From the NCBI RefSeq assembly GCF_040954835.1, contig NC_090697.1:1748501-1812500 (forward strand): a stretch of 64,000 bases of DNA, read 5' to 3'. Below are positions 11,641 to 24,603 of this stretch, one piece after another. This DNA comes from Lepisosteus oculatus (taxonomy: Eukaryota > Chordata > Actinopteri > Semionotiformes > Lepisosteidae). How positions within the stretch are numbered: the stretch's first letter is position 1; each line of letters opens with the position of its first letter. The notes beneath the pieces are model-generated. The model was given only the letters and a program-made list of their open reading frames with translations. It searched no databases and had not been told where the DNA came from. The translations under genes were made by a program, and so were the position numbers.

Positions 11641-14600
11641 CTTGTGCACGTGACAGATAATCTGAACTGGGTTCAGTCTCTCTCTAAAGTCTTCACTTAG
11701 CAGATAACCCATTTCAGCCATGTTCAGTTAGTTTACCCCTGACCCTAGCAGCATGACATCAGTTTACCCATCTTAAGAGTACGCTGAGATGGCACACGTT
11801 TGGGTGTATGTGGCTAATTTTCTTGTCTGTTCCTACTTAAGGATAATTCTTAGGTTGTTGTAAGTCTTTTGCTGGTGAGTCTAACTACTGCTACAAAAAC
11901 ATTTTGTGAAGTTGGATGTTGGAATTTTGGAAGTTAGAAAGAGATTTAACCTCATCTGATTGTATTCATTTGCAGGATTGTTTTGATGGAGAGAAATACA
12001 GCTACAGTATATTAGAGAATAAGTACCTGGATGATTCTTAATTACAAAATTGCTGTGGTTTAGATGTTTTTTTCAGGATGCTATTATCTCAACTACTCCA
12101 CCATAAATATTCCACAATAGTGTCTTCTACTGAGTGCTTCTTAAGCTTAAGATTTTTTTTTGTATTGGAATGGATGGGAAAGTCACAATGTTAAAATTAT
12201 GAAGTTCTTTCATATTTATGTGTTGGTGAACTTTGAGCCTGTTCTGGCAATCTATGTACTGACCAGCTGGCTATGCTGGGAGGACGAGGGGATAGAAATT
12301 TCTTTAGCAAAAGCAAAACCTAGCCTCCACATCCAGGGAATCTACGTAGATAGATGGAATTGTTGGCCATAGTTTATTTTTATCAATTGAATGAAAACCG
12401 TATTAAAGAACGGATGTTCTCCTTTGTCTGTTTCCTCACATACAGATAGGAGGTCGCATATAAGGAAAGCATGTGGCACAATAAAAACACAAAGCTGCTG
12501 TTTTTGGCCAAAAAAATAATAATTAAGAATTAAGGTGATGAGCTATATTTTGTAATGAATTGTATCAAATTTACCTTCTAAAATTTTGATGTGTACTTGC
12601 ATCCATTATCAAGATCTGCATGACCAGATTGAATTGCACTGTACAGTATATCAGCTTCCTGCTTTTCTGCTTTCTTCCTTATTGTGAAAGCCATAAACAT
12701 AAAGTGGTGAACACAGTTTTCTGAACCTGACAAGTGCACCGTATTCTAAAAACGAGGCAGCTGTCATTCGAAGAGCTAGGAGTGGACAGTGATCTGCAGG
12801 GTTAACAGAACACTTAGTCCGCTTGGATGATTTAAGCCTGAAAGGGCCAGAGTCTGAATAAGAAGTACAGTTATGCAGAAAACAACTTGAAATATATGGA
12901 CAGCTAAGCTTGGGTTCTGATTATAAATATTCAATTGTCCTTGGTGCACTTTGTAACACAATGACATAATTAGAATGACAAAATGCATGTTTCAGTGTCA
13001 TTGAAATTACAATTTCATTATGGACATGACATCAAATCAGTGTACTCAACCATATTTGAGGTGAATAAACTAAACCTCTCCTTAGGTTCAGCCACAGACA
13101 TGAGGTAAGAAACAGCAAAAGCAGAGGATAGTCTGCGGAACATTGGCTTGAATCCCGGTCTTCTGACAGGTACAAAACTCTTGTAGGTTTTGCTGCATTT
13201 AGAGTGTTTTACTATTTTTTTTTTAGTTTTTAGGTCGTAGTCAAAGGGATAATAATTATAATAATTAGACTGTTTCAAAAGAGAGTTTTGTTTCACTCCA
13301 GCTAAACAACATCACATACATTTCATTCAATGAGTTGAATGGTTGAGTTGCACTTTAATCATTTTTTATCCTGTAATTGCACACAGTAACTCTGGACATT
13401 TGTGCATGTTCATAACAATTATTATTGCTGTTTCATCATTTGAAGTAATGTGAAAGTATACCTTCAAAATATAATTGTACCTTGCTTCCAAAATGAATAA
13501 TTTTAGGCACTTGGTATAAATTGCTTTATTTCATTTATATTCCTTCAAACAACACAAAGACAAAGAGGTTTGAGTTTTCACTGTACAGTATATCCCGAAG
13601 AACATCACAAAGTAACCCAGTGTTTTTTCCTGTTCTTTGTCCTGAATGAATTTGTATTTTAATTTAAAGTTGTGATGTGCTTGTTTTGTTATTCAGTCAC
13701 AAGGCTAAGGCACAATTTTATGGGTAAGGTTTTAATATACTTTTTGTGATGTCCTGATCAGCACTGAACATTATTCCAGTGAGCTTGAACATAATTTACC
13801 TTGACAAACTTTGTGACATTTTGCTTTATTAAGGTTAATGATTTGTAAGTGAGTAACAGGAATGCATTAAATCTATTAGAACACACAGAATGCCTGAGTT
13901 AATGGTTTTTAACATTGTCAAAAGCCTATCAAAGGATAAACGCAATGTTTTATAATTCAATTACCTTTTTTTCTGAAAATTGTCTAATCTTGGAAGCTAA
14001 GAATACAAATATAGACCTGTTAAATAATAATATAACCTGCAATAAATCCTCTTAGGTAGCAAGGCCTGTCCTGTACAGTTTATTACAAGACATCCATTGT
14101 GCTTGTGTGGATTATGTTGGTGTGGTATTCAGTGACTGAGAAAATGCAGCATACAACTGTAATTGTCTCTGTGATTTCCTTATGTTGTGTGTGCTTATTG
14201 TAGAAAAAGGATGAACGTTTAAAATGTCCATTAACTGTAGGGATATGAAGGGTTAAATGTCAACGGGGAAAGATTTTATAATTACATTTGAGTATATTCA
14301 TAGTAAATGGTATTTAAGTGGATTCAATAGGTCTTCAGTATGTGGAGGAGCTCCAGGAATGGTTTTTGCATACAGAGTATTTGTTTTGTTCTTCAATAAT
14401 AGATTGATTATCACATAGTTAGCGGAAAGGAGAGTAGTTAATCCGCTGGGAGAGTTTTCCACAATTATGCTGATATTAACCTCAAAAATATTGAAAATAA
14501 GAAATACAGTTGATTCATTTGTTTAAAAATTGTATTTAATATTAATGTGAAATATATATTTATGAACTACTGTAGTCCACACTTAATCCATTGATGTAAC

Positions 14601-15930
14601 ATTTGTGGCCCCTGCAGAAATGTTCATGCTTGCCCTTGAGCACAACAGCACAACAATAATCTCCCCAGATTCCCAGATTCCATGTCACTCTGTAAGCACT
14701 ATACAGTGTAAGTCACAACTAACAGGCCTGTTTTTCATTACATTCATTAGTAACAAATATTCTGAGGTTCTTGAAAAAACAGCAGATGTTTTCATCCTTC
14801 TGATATTCAGTGTAACTGATATTTCAGATAACCATTTTGATGGAATTTTTGTAACAATAAAGTGTACCTCAATTTTATTTACAATTTTTACCCCTTTCTT
14901 AAAAAGTCCTCTAGGTTTGGAGCTGGGTTATTGAATTCAACATACTGTAGCTATTGTTGCATTCAGTAGGTTTTTAAAAAGATTCTACTTTATTTGTTCT
15001 GAGCAGTCTTGTCTAATCTTCTAGTTACAAAAGCTCTTTAGGTCAAAATAATTTGCTATTAATTTTTCTTTTACAATGCAAGCAAAACTTATATCTTGAG
15101 TGTAAATAATGTATAATGTGTCTGGTTCTTTATTAGTTTGAGCGATATGTAGTATTTCTAGAAGCAAGAGAAACAATGAAAGATCTACAGTCCTAGAGCC
15201 TGCTGAGGTCTTCATGCATTTAGAACATAAGTAATAAGGGTTTCTGAGAGTAGGACAGTCCATTGCCATAGGCAGTGTACCAAGTTGAACGCTAGTACTT
15301 AAACAGACTGCATTATTGGCATGATTAGATGGAAGAATTGTGTATAAATCAGATTACAAGCATTTAACATGCAGTAACATTGTATGTAAGGAGATACAAA
15401 AAACAAAACTATACATGCTGTAGTAAGAAAGCCATAATATATACTTAGAAATGCTGGATAAAACAGAAATGTTAAGAAAGTATTGACTTCCTGCTTGCTT
15501 GTATCGATATACCAGCCGTCTTTCACTCTTGCCTCAGTCTTGGAACAGAAACCACTGAAGGTTCTGATGAGAAGACAAACTACTTCCTTTAAATAGAAAC
15601 CCTTAGCTGGGGAGAATGGATAATATAATACAGTAACTACTCATTCAGATCCTAATGGATTTTAAGCATTGGATTCACTATGGAATTGATAAGGAAAATA
15701 TCACTAGTTGTGTTCATTTTTTTCCATAAAGTAAAACACTTTAATAGAAGCTGTACTAAAGTATCTCAGTTAACAGTTTACCAAATCAGTCTTATACTTG
15801 CCCTCATTATCGTCTCCCTAAAAGAATAAAGTCAGACAGTGTGAAAGGTATGTGATGACAGTAGTTGTAAGACTTTTCATTGTAACTTAGGGAGCTATAG
15901 ACGAGAATAAAAACAGTTCTTTTTCACTTT
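11641..15930. other. Putative pkib intron 1, unannotated stretch
   Basis: No gene-like frame with homology was recognised. The open frame at 14605-14934 has no known motif and runs through low-complexity AT-rich DNA. Confidence 0.35.
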
Positions 15931-16184
15931 TTGTGTTCCCAATATTCTAACCAGACTGTTGGACATGTGTTAACATGTCTTGGCCACTCCTGCGTTGGCA
16001 GTGTTCTGACAGCTTTCTTTCATCCCATATTTCTGCAAGAATGCCTGCAGAGCAGCTTTGACAACAAGACCTGGCACCTCGTTCCACAGCCTTTCGATTC
16101 CCATAACCACCTGTTCTCGGCATTAAACCCGCTTCCCCCAGTTCCCTCTTGTGTCCTGTAGTTTGTGTTTCACTGTTGCACCTG

Positions 16185-16432
16185 AAGGGCGGCGTGGTGG
16201 AGCAGTGGTCAGGGTTCAGTTCTGGACCTGGGGTGATATCTTCATGGCGTGTTCGTGTGGCTTTCCTACAGTCCAAAGACATGCTGGTAGGATAATTGAG
16301 TTCTGATGTGAGTGAGTGTGTCTGTGCGTCTGCCCTGCGGTGGACTGGTGTCCCGCCCAGGACGTACCCCGCCTCCCCCATGACCCTGTGCTGGATAAAG
16401 CAGTTAGAAAACGGATGGATGCTGCTCTTAAA
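16185..16432 (+). mobile_element. tRNA-headed SINE, family C
   Basis: The head GGCGGCGTGGTGGAGCAGTGG is the typical start of this fish SINE. It is followed by TCCAAAGACATGCTGGTAGG, CCCTGCGGTGGACTGGTGTC, and the tail AAACGGATGGATG. The Pol III head is partly damaged at the B box (GGTTCAGTTCTGG). Other copies lie at 5045, 17885 (tail), 23245, 35572, 39835 and 53155. Confidence 0.85.
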
Positions 16433-17579
16433 GTGATCCACTGGTTTGACTTTGATGATTTTGAATATAAATCAACTCCCCTCATGGTCGTCATTGTTAA
16501 AGACTAAGAAGTTTCAATTATTTTACCCTGATAGCTTTTAACCTTAGGAATTTACCTGGAACCTGAACAAACTCCAAAGATGCTGGGATGTGTTCAGAGA
16601 GGCTGTATTTTATAATTAGAAGTACCATTTACGTTCCAGTCACTGACACCTTTTGAAACCACTGTATTTTAGAGTTGGGTGAATACTGCCTCAATGGCTC
16701 CCTGACCAGTTCTGTCTGGTCTGATTCATCGGTAGATAATGACAGCATGAAGACATTTAATCTCATTATGATTGTGATTCACCCATGTTAATGTTTTCAA
16801 ACATTAAACTCCAGAAATTGTATCTGATTCTTTTGAAAATTATGTTTCTAATAAAAGATCTCCAGTGAACTACCACAGAGATTCCCAGCCCTGCTCCCTG
16901 GGTTCCTATCACATGAACATGATGTGCGGACTATATTTTTGTAGTTATTACATATTTTCTAATATAACTTTTGGGAAATTGATTATTCTTTGGTAGATTA
17001 TTTGTTAGATAAAATACTCTCGGTACACTAAAGTAAACCGTAGTCATAGTCTTAGATGTTTTTGGGTTTAACTCCTAATGAATGCAGTAACTGGTTCTTC
17101 GAAACTGTTAGAAAAATGTATTTTAAATACAAAAATGAGATCAGAATATTAGAATTCTAACTGTGTTTTGATTGAAGTCAGTTCTTTGCACCTCCAGGAA
17201 CTGTAGTGCAATCTGCTCCATTGAACTGCAGCTTGGAGTCTTGGTAGTGTATGATACCAAAATGTTATTTTTATTTTATATTGCATATACAGACATATAC
17301 AGTATGCTCCTTGAAAAATAATAACAAAACATATTCAGTTCCTTTTCCTTTTGTTATAAAATGCTTTGCAGCACGATTATTGCTGTCATTATATGTGGTA
17401 GATGCATTTTAGTAAATTGCTGTCCTTTTAATTTGGCATTACACTGGTATGCAGTATGTGTGATTTTCTCTGCCAGTAGGGATTTATCACACTTTTTGAT
17501 TTGTTTGTTTATCCTGCTGTGTACCATACAGTTACACTCCTCTCGATCGGGATCTGCCCCAAACAACATGTTACTTGAC

Positions 17580-17779
17580 GCAAAGGAACAAGTAAAGGTT
17601 TATTCCATGCTGAAAAGAGAAGAAAGAAAACACAACGTTTCAGCCGTGGAGCCTTCTTCACCTGAAGAAGGCTCCACGGCTGAAACGTTGTGTTTTCTTT
17701 CTTCTCTTTTCAGCATGGAATAAACTTTTACTTGTTCTTTTGCAGCCTACGCATGCTGACACAGCTACCCACCTGAACT
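17580..17779 (+). repeat. Repeat family A copy, near-perfect palindrome
   Basis: Arms 17580-17660 and 17663-17743 are inverted repeats of 81 nt, separated by CC; I count two mismatches. The right arm holds the family core CTGAAGAAGGCTCCACGG, then CTGAAACGTTGTG, a C/T-rich tract ending in CAG and GGAATAAAC. The 3' part continues to 17779 with GCAGCCTACGCATGCTGAC and CTACCCACCTGAACT. It is on the sense strand of pkib intron 1. Confidence 0.9.
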
Positions 17780-17884
17780 ATGTTACTTGACTATATTTTC
17801 TTACTATTCAGATGATCTACTGTAGAGTATCGATTGCTCCACGTCTAAATTTGATACCAAAACGTAATGAATGTACCTTGTACC

Positions 17885-17952
17885 TGTTGCTTGTTTGGAT
17901 AGGATCTGACTCCCCTGTGACTGAAGCGTTTAGAAAATGGATGGATGAAATG
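17885..17952 (+). mobile_element. SINE family C, tail fragment
   Basis: CTGACTCCCCTGTGACTGAAG followed by CGTTTAGAAAATGGATGGATG is the 3' end of the family C SINE, 5'-truncated. Confidence 0.6.
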
Positions 17953-18559
17953 TTCTTTAATTAGATAAATCTCAATGATCCTGTAGTAGTTAGATAAGGT
18001 TCTAAAGAAAATGAAATATGGTACTGTATATTTGTTAGGAACTGTAGGCAGTATCATGTTAAGGATTCTATACTTTTTGTTAATTGGTATAAAAATGAAA
18101 TGAAGTGAACATTCAGGGATTGTTTTCATGATCATTGCATGTGCTATTATGTAGGTGTATTGTATTCTGTTAAATAAAGTTCAAAATAGTGATAAACTGT
18201 AGAGATTCTGTGTGATGTTTGCTTGACCTTTTGTTTAATAACACAGTTTTACTTCAGACACACCTGCAAAAATGATAGCAGCAATATGGTATTAAGCACT
18301 AAGCTCTACATAAATCCTTTGTTTAAATAACCTCACCCTTTGTACTTTTTAGATACAAATCCCCAGTTTCATTTCTGATGCAGGTGAGGTCATTATATTG
18401 TAGCAAGTGTGACGTATGCAGCTTATACATGGTTGAATTTAATCCTTGTCTCTCGTGTACTCTCAACCCCAGGCCATACATACAGAGCCTCCTTCAAACA
18501 GCCATCAATACTGTTACATCAAAAGACAGGACACCTGACACAGGTGAATTTGCCACCCA

Positions 18560-20080
18560 TTGAATTGGGTGTCCTATGAGGTTACATCACCTTAATAGGC
18601 CTGTGCTTCCAATGAGCCCTGTTATACTTCCCCAGTCCATCATCATCCAAGATTCGGCACTACAGTGGCATGCACAGCTCGTACCCAGCAAGGATTCAAT
18701 TACTGTATTTCAGGTGTGCCCCAGGTGTATCTCAGGTGTGCTCCCAGCCCCAAGCCACAGTGTCTAATATAGCCTCACCAAGCCGGTGAGAGCACTCAGC
18801 GCTGTGGGAGTCCTACAGTGTTATACCACCTCAAATGTTTTTTATCATTTTTGTAAATATAATTAAAACCATCACGAAAATGAAGAGAGTTTAAGTTACT
18901 ATTAATAGTAAGATGTCTTGTCTACTTTGGTTTTGCTTATTAACAATAAAAATATCCTCAAAGGGTTTTGGCCAGATAAGGTCCAGAATGTTTTTTTTTT
19001 GTATTTCAGTCTTGTAGCAATCAATATCACATGATTTGTACTCCAAAATTGGATTAATATGAATGCAGGCTATATTAGATTTAATTTAAAAATTGGTTTG
19101 GGAAAACTGGTCGGGATCTCCTTCACTAAAAACTATAGAACTTAACATCATGGTATTGATATTTCAGCCCCAACAGTTAACCCACTAATAAGCAATATTG
19201 AATAAAATAAAGTGTTAATAAATTAAATATTATTATGATTTTATTATAATAAAATTATTGTTATTGTTGTTGTTGTTATTGCTGTTGTTGTTCATATTCA
19301 TTCATATTTTATAGAATTTATTTATTAATTCAATTTAATTTTAAACATGGAATGCCCATAATATGAAATACCGTAGTTTCATGACTTCATTTCATTAGGA
19401 AACTGCACACAAATATGAGATTATTATGCATTGAATTTTTATCACTTTCCCGATCACTCTGAGCTATTACTGTCCTTGAAAGCATCCTTTTGAAGTTTAT
19501 TCTGATCATTAGCTGTTACTAGAAAGGGGGGCACTGTTTGACAGGAAAGTCTCCAGTCTGAACCATCCTTTAGCTTAATTTCTTAAGATTTAACCTGAAC
19601 TGTTCAAAGGTGTCTGAAGATTTATTACTATTAGTATATTGTGATCATAATCTAAATAACAACACTGCCACTAGCCTCCCAAAGAAGTGGTCTGGGAAAC
19701 CCAATGTCTACAGTACTGTATCGCTTCTGATTGCTTGTTTTCTGGAGTTTGAAAAGGGATTTCTTTCTGTCAATGTGAAAATTCAATCATGAACTGGTAT
19801 ATCACTGGATGTGAGAATGCTGGTGAATGCCTTGCATCTGTCTTCTAAATAAGATGCAGGCACAGAGAGATTGAACCCACGATTTTGCCTGTACAGTCCC
19901 CTTTGTACTGTATATATTGTCTCATGATTTAGTGAACAATGTATTAAAAATAAATGGCAAATTAGGATCTCATTTGGATGTTATGCATGATATTATTTAC
20001 TTTCATTATGCACAACAAATTATTATCTCGTAAGCACACTATAGCAGTAATACTGATATCTACAGTAGTAATGACTAATC
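18560..20080. other. Putative pkib intron 1, simple-sequence-rich stretch
   Basis: Contains an ATT/GTT-rich run near 19200-19300. The 18560-18790 part is more GC-rich and looks like an eroded repeat, but I could not match it to another copy in the window. Confidence 0.35.
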
Positions 20081-20085
20081 AAAGA

Positions 20086-20210
20086 GCATAACAACATGAG
20101 AAATGGTACAAACGAGGGGAAACCATTCATTCCATGTAGCTACTGAGGATATTATCCATCAATGTCTTGAAAGTAGCCAGGATATTTGTAAGCCACTTAC
20201 TTTAGCCTCT
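20086..20210 (+). repeat. Dispersed repeat family F, eroded copy
   Basis: CATAACAACATGAGAAATGG with TACAAACGAGGGGAAACCATT resembles a common vertebrate dispersed repeat (ACATAAGAAA..TTACAAACGAGAGGAGGCCATT..GGCCCATC). A second copy begins at 20703. Confidence 0.45.
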
Positions 20211-20702
20211 GATTTGCTTAGTTTTGTGATGAATCTACTCTGTTCCCAGTATAAATTTAAACTGCTGCAGTCTATACAGTAGCATATAGATCTCTACTGA
20301 TTCTATACAGTATCTACCCTCTATATTTATCATCTCTTAAACCGTGTCACATTTCTTTATAGTCTGCTTTAATGAAATATTAATATTTTTACTTTGGACT
20401 CTGCCTGTACAGTTTAGAACTCTGCTTGAAATACACTATATTATGATCACAGTTCCCCAATGGTCTTCTTTCCTTGCTCTGTTGTGATTGTTTGAAAAGA
20501 CTAAATCAGCACTAACTGTACACTCCCTCTAGAAGGGATTCTAAGAAACTGAGCAAGGATGTAACCATTTGCTGCAGCTGGTCTACAATGTCAATTTCAG
20601 TTGCTGGCATGCATGATGGTTTTCTCTTGTCTATATGAGGAAAATTAAAATTGCACTCTACAGTAACCATGTCTTCCTTGACACACGTCTTCCTGATTTC
20701 AT

Positions 20703-20800
20703 TATATAAGAACATGGGAACAAAATTCCCATGTTCTGTTATTAAAGTTTACAAACAAGAAGTAGCCATTTGGCCCATCTAACCTGTTTGTTAAAATAAG
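20703..20800 (+). repeat. Dispersed repeat family F with a terminal hairpin
   Basis: GTTTACAAACAAGAAGTAGC followed by CATTTGGCCCATCTAACCTG matches the start of the same repeat. Just before it, GAACATGGGAA (20710-20720) and TTCCCATGTTC (20726-20736) form a perfect 11-nt inverted repeat with a 5-nt loop. Confidence 0.45.
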
Positions 20801-21235
20801 ACTGTGTTTACCTGATATCTAAATCTGGCCATCTGTAGCATTCTGCTATGCCCTTTGAATATGCTTTGTAAGTCTGACCCATATAGGCTCTGAAATCCTT
20901 GATTTATCCTTGATTTACGCCTCCACCTCTTCCATCTTCCCTGTATCTTTAGATACACTCAGGAATGCTGAATCTCCCTGTCACTCTCTCTTAGCCAATT
21001 TTTCAGTGATTTCATTACATCATATTCATCTGCTAATACAGTATATTCTATTTCTTGCATTTTATTCCTAATTTGGCATTTAGTCATGAGCAATTAATTA
21101 CTTGGTCCTTTGACATGTCTTTAGCCTTGTGTTCTCTCTTTCACATTCCCCCTGGGGTATCTATCTTGTGGGTTTTCTCTGGATTCTCCCTCCCTCTATT
21201 CTAGATGAAATATGTTTGAATTTCTCTGTAGATTC

Positions 21236-21600
21236 TAGCCCCTAGCCAGCTGGCGACCATCTCATTCAGCTATAATCCATCGTGTCTGTACAGGCGGCCA
21301 AGAAGGCTGAATCCTCCCTCAGCACACCAGGCCCTCAGCCAGGTGTTGAGTTTACAGATTAACATTTACAGTTCCTCAGCTTTCTGAGAAAACCACTGAT
21401 TTAATCCTACCCTTCAGTTTGTTTCCAAGGTCTCTGAGTTTGTTTTCTTAAGGAAAGTGTGCGGTTTCCTCCAGTGTTATGTGTTCCAACGGTGACCACT
21501 GAGTCTTCGTGAACCTTTGCTAGGAGCCTGTCTACGTCACGGGTTATTGAGTGCACACCCATGGTTACTGAGGTGCTGACTAATGGAATTATATTCATCT
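21236..21600 (-). pseudogene. Retroelement ORF remnant, SGNH/esterase-like
   Basis: On the minus strand the translation reads VHSITRDVDRLLAKVHEDSV, then VTVGTHNTGGN, and after a gap LNTWLRAWCAEGGFSLLG and RLYRHDGL. These are the landmarks of the SGNH-hydrolase-like protein carried by several vertebrate retroelements (block GxND, then LNxWL, then RDGLHL). The GTND-type motif is eroded to GTHN, and the frame breaks before and after. It is a dead fragment, and its parent element is not identified. Confidence 0.45.
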
Positions 21601-21716
21601 TGTGTTGCTGAAACGTCAGTTTAATAAACTGTAATGTAGGTTGCTTGAGCTCCAGGCAAACAGCACTCTGTTCTTTGCTCAGGATCCTTAGCAGGCAGTG
21701 CGGATAGGTAATTAAA

Positions 21717-22245
21717 CATCAACACCACTCACCCTGAGCGCTGGCACCCCACAAGGCTGCTGTCTGAGTCCAGAGTTGTACCCCCTGTTAAATCACGGCT
21801 GCACAGCAAGACACAGCAACAACCGCATCATTAAATTTGCGGATGACACCACTGTAATAGGCCTGATCAGCGATTATGACAAGTCTTCTTACAGGGATGA
21901 AGTCGTACAGCTGCTGAGGTGGTGTCATAGCAGTAACCTGGACTTGAACGTAAAAAAAATGAAAGAGCTAATAGTGGACTTTCGAAGACACAGGCCACAC
22001 ACTCACAGCCCACTCAGTACTGATGGAACGGAAGTGGAAACAGTCACCAGTTTTAGGTTTTTGGGAATTAATGTTTCTGAAGATCTAACCTGGACTGTGA
22101 ACACTGACTTTATCTTGAAGAAGGCTCAGCAGCGCCTTTATTTCTTGAGGTGCCTCAAGCGATAGGGGATGCCAGTACCTGTGTTGGTTAACTTCTACCG
22201 CTGCACTATCGAGAACATCCTCACCAACGGGATCACCGTCTGCCA
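21717..22245 (+). mobile_element. CR1/L2-clade LINE fragment with FADD box
   Basis: The frame contains GTPQGCCLSPELYPL, the intact catalytic box FADDTTVIGLI, WCHSSNLDLNV, ELIVDF and FRFLGINVSEDLTWT. It stops after RCLKR, then resumes in frame as GMPVPVLVNFYRCTIENIL. It aligns block by block with the minus-strand LINE at 3207-4735 but is a separate, more diverged family member. Both ends are missing, and the 3' side is replaced at about 22245 by an LTR-like repeat. Confidence 0.8.
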
Positions 22246-22370
22246 TATGCAGAAGCAGGAAGTAAATAGGCGACACAACAAGACACACCGGAAAGACAGG
22301 AATAATCACAGGGAATTAGGAACAGGACAGAAGAGCAGTGCCCTCTAGGTGTACATTGCGTGACATTTTA
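22245..22370 (-). mobile_element. LTR-like fragment joined to the LINE
   Basis: On the minus strand it begins TGTCACGCAATGTACACCTAG with AGAGGGCACT, close in layout to family E (TGTCACG...AGAGGGCGCTCC). Only about 120 bp is present. Confidence 0.35.
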
Positions 22371-23244
22371 ATTGTTAATATACTAAGGTTATCGAGTGAT
22401 TGTGCTAACCAGAGGGGACATTTCAGTCATTCTGATGGGGAACCTGCTATGTCAATCAGCTTCAATGAATCAGAAAAGAAAAACTGAAAAGGGCATTAGC
22501 ATGTAATAAACTAGATTTTATTTATTTATTGTATTGTTTGTTGTTCAGGTTCACCATTTCCTTTCTAGTTTAACGGACAGATACAGCATAGTACTGAGGC
22601 ACATTTCTCAAGATTGCCATTCAGGAATTCGATTTTACCATTTGTTTTTGTGTGAGGAAAAAGGGGAGCAAATATTTAGTTATAACAGAAAGACACCCTG
22701 AAAAGTTTCCCGTAAGTTATGTAGCATTTCTTGTCTGCTATGTCTGTTGTCTAGGTTTCAGGTACCTGTGTCTCATTTTAAATCAGTCAGTTTTCTTTTG
22801 TGTCATGCTTTTCTGAAACAAAAACATTGAATGTTAAGTCACAGCACATGCTTTAACTTATGGGGTCATGTCGTCCTTTTGAATATTGATTGAGGTTGAA
22901 TTAAGATTGAGGTTTTCCTTGGCTTTAGGAGCATTAAGGGGCATCATTGGCAATGATTTATTATGTCAGAATTTGAAATAAACTGACCGATTTACCTCTC
23001 CATCCTTTAGTGATCTCATTTTCATTCTCATCCTGCTAATAATAATGGAGAATTGCATGTTAGACCATTAATCATTCAAAGAAAGATGAGATCATTTTTC
23101 TTTTAAAATCTATCTAGCACAGTACACTGCTAATTCAAGTAGATCTTCATTATTATCTATAGAGAGCAAAAAGCAATGTATTTTCAGTAAATAATTAAAT
23201 TTTAAATGTGCTTGGTTTCCTAACTTAAAAAAACTGTATCATAT

Positions 23245-23570
23245 AAAAAACATCCATTTTCTATCCACTTTATCCAATTCAGGGTCTCAGCAGGGTCTCT
23301 AACCCAGCAGGCAACAGGCACAAGACAAGGTACAGACAGTCCATGACAGGGCAGACACAGACACACACCCTGAGACCCTGAGACCAGGGCCAGTTTCCCC
23401 AAAAGCCAGTTGAGCTACCAGTATGTCTATGGACTGTGGGAGGAAACTGGAGCCCCCAGAGAAAACCACAGCAAATATGAGGAGAACGTCCAAAAATCAC
23501 GCAGGTAGCATCCTGGGAACTGAACCCAGGGCCGCAACGTGTGAGGAAACACGGAGCTGCCCCATCCCTG
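23245..23570 (-). mobile_element. SINE family C, minus strand
   Basis: On the forward strand it reads ACATCCATTTTCTATCCACT (complement of the tail), GCAGGGTCTC, CTATGGACTGTGGGAGGAAAC, CTGGAGCCCCCAGAGAAAAC and GGAACTGAACCCAGGGCC (complement of the B box), to about 23570. Near full length. The minus-strand open frames across it are by-products. Confidence 0.85.
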
Positions 23571-24603
23571 ATAAAAATGTTTTTAGCCTGAGGATTACAC
23601 AACGCAAGATCAGTGTTGATTAATATAAAACAGCAAGCTCTCTTATTGATGATAATGAGGACATTAGCTAGCCATCCTCTGGTTCCCAGGCCAGTTCGAA
23701 AAAGAAGCTCTGCCACTGTTCAACTTCTGCCTTTCCTTCTTCTCTCTCCTGTCTTCCTGTGACCATCCCATCCCTATGGAGACTGGCTAACAACCTCTCC
23801 AGGAATGGCCAGTCACCGTTGACTGGTTATTGTTTCATGCTGGGATTCTCGTGATGTACCCTGAAGTCTGTGGAACAGTAAATCGTTAGGAACACCCTGT
23901 GATCATCCCTGTCTTGCTCTGTGTTTACTTGTCTCACAGCCCACAGGCAGCAAGGCAAATATGTCCATCAATAACCATGTCTTCTGAATAATTCAGGCTT
24001 GCTGGGAAATGCAAACCTGGTCTCTAGACAAACACTCCTGTGCATTTTGGTAAAGTCTTGTTCATTTTCTGCCACAGCAAGTTTGCTAATAGGCATCACA
24101 CAGTGCTGATTTTTTTAAATTAACTAACACTTGAGTTGATCCCCAAGTAAAGACAAGTCATAGCTGATCCGTTTTGTTGTAATTCATTTTCCAGATGAGA
24201 ATTTAAGGTGCTTACAGTTGAATGTAATTATGATTATCATGTACAGAGTCTTTTTGATACAATCTGTTCAGGTACTTACATATGAACTTAGTATTTAACC
24301 TAAAGTGGGTACTGTATAAGTTATAACTGCAATATATGATTATTATATTAGTTATATAGTTATATTAATATTAATTCTTATATGTTGCTGTTTGTTAACA
24401 CAGTTAACACACTACTGAGTGAATACTAAGTGATGCTAGTATAGGAGTGATCCTGTAGATCATATTGATTAGGGTCCAGTCCCAGTCCTGAGAGGGGCTC
24501 AGTTCTTAATGACCCAAAGCAGATGAGCATTGGCTTAATAAGACCTGTTTTCAGCTTTTCCAGGCTCTTTGGCACCGGTGCTCTAAAGAAAATAACTACT
24601 GAC

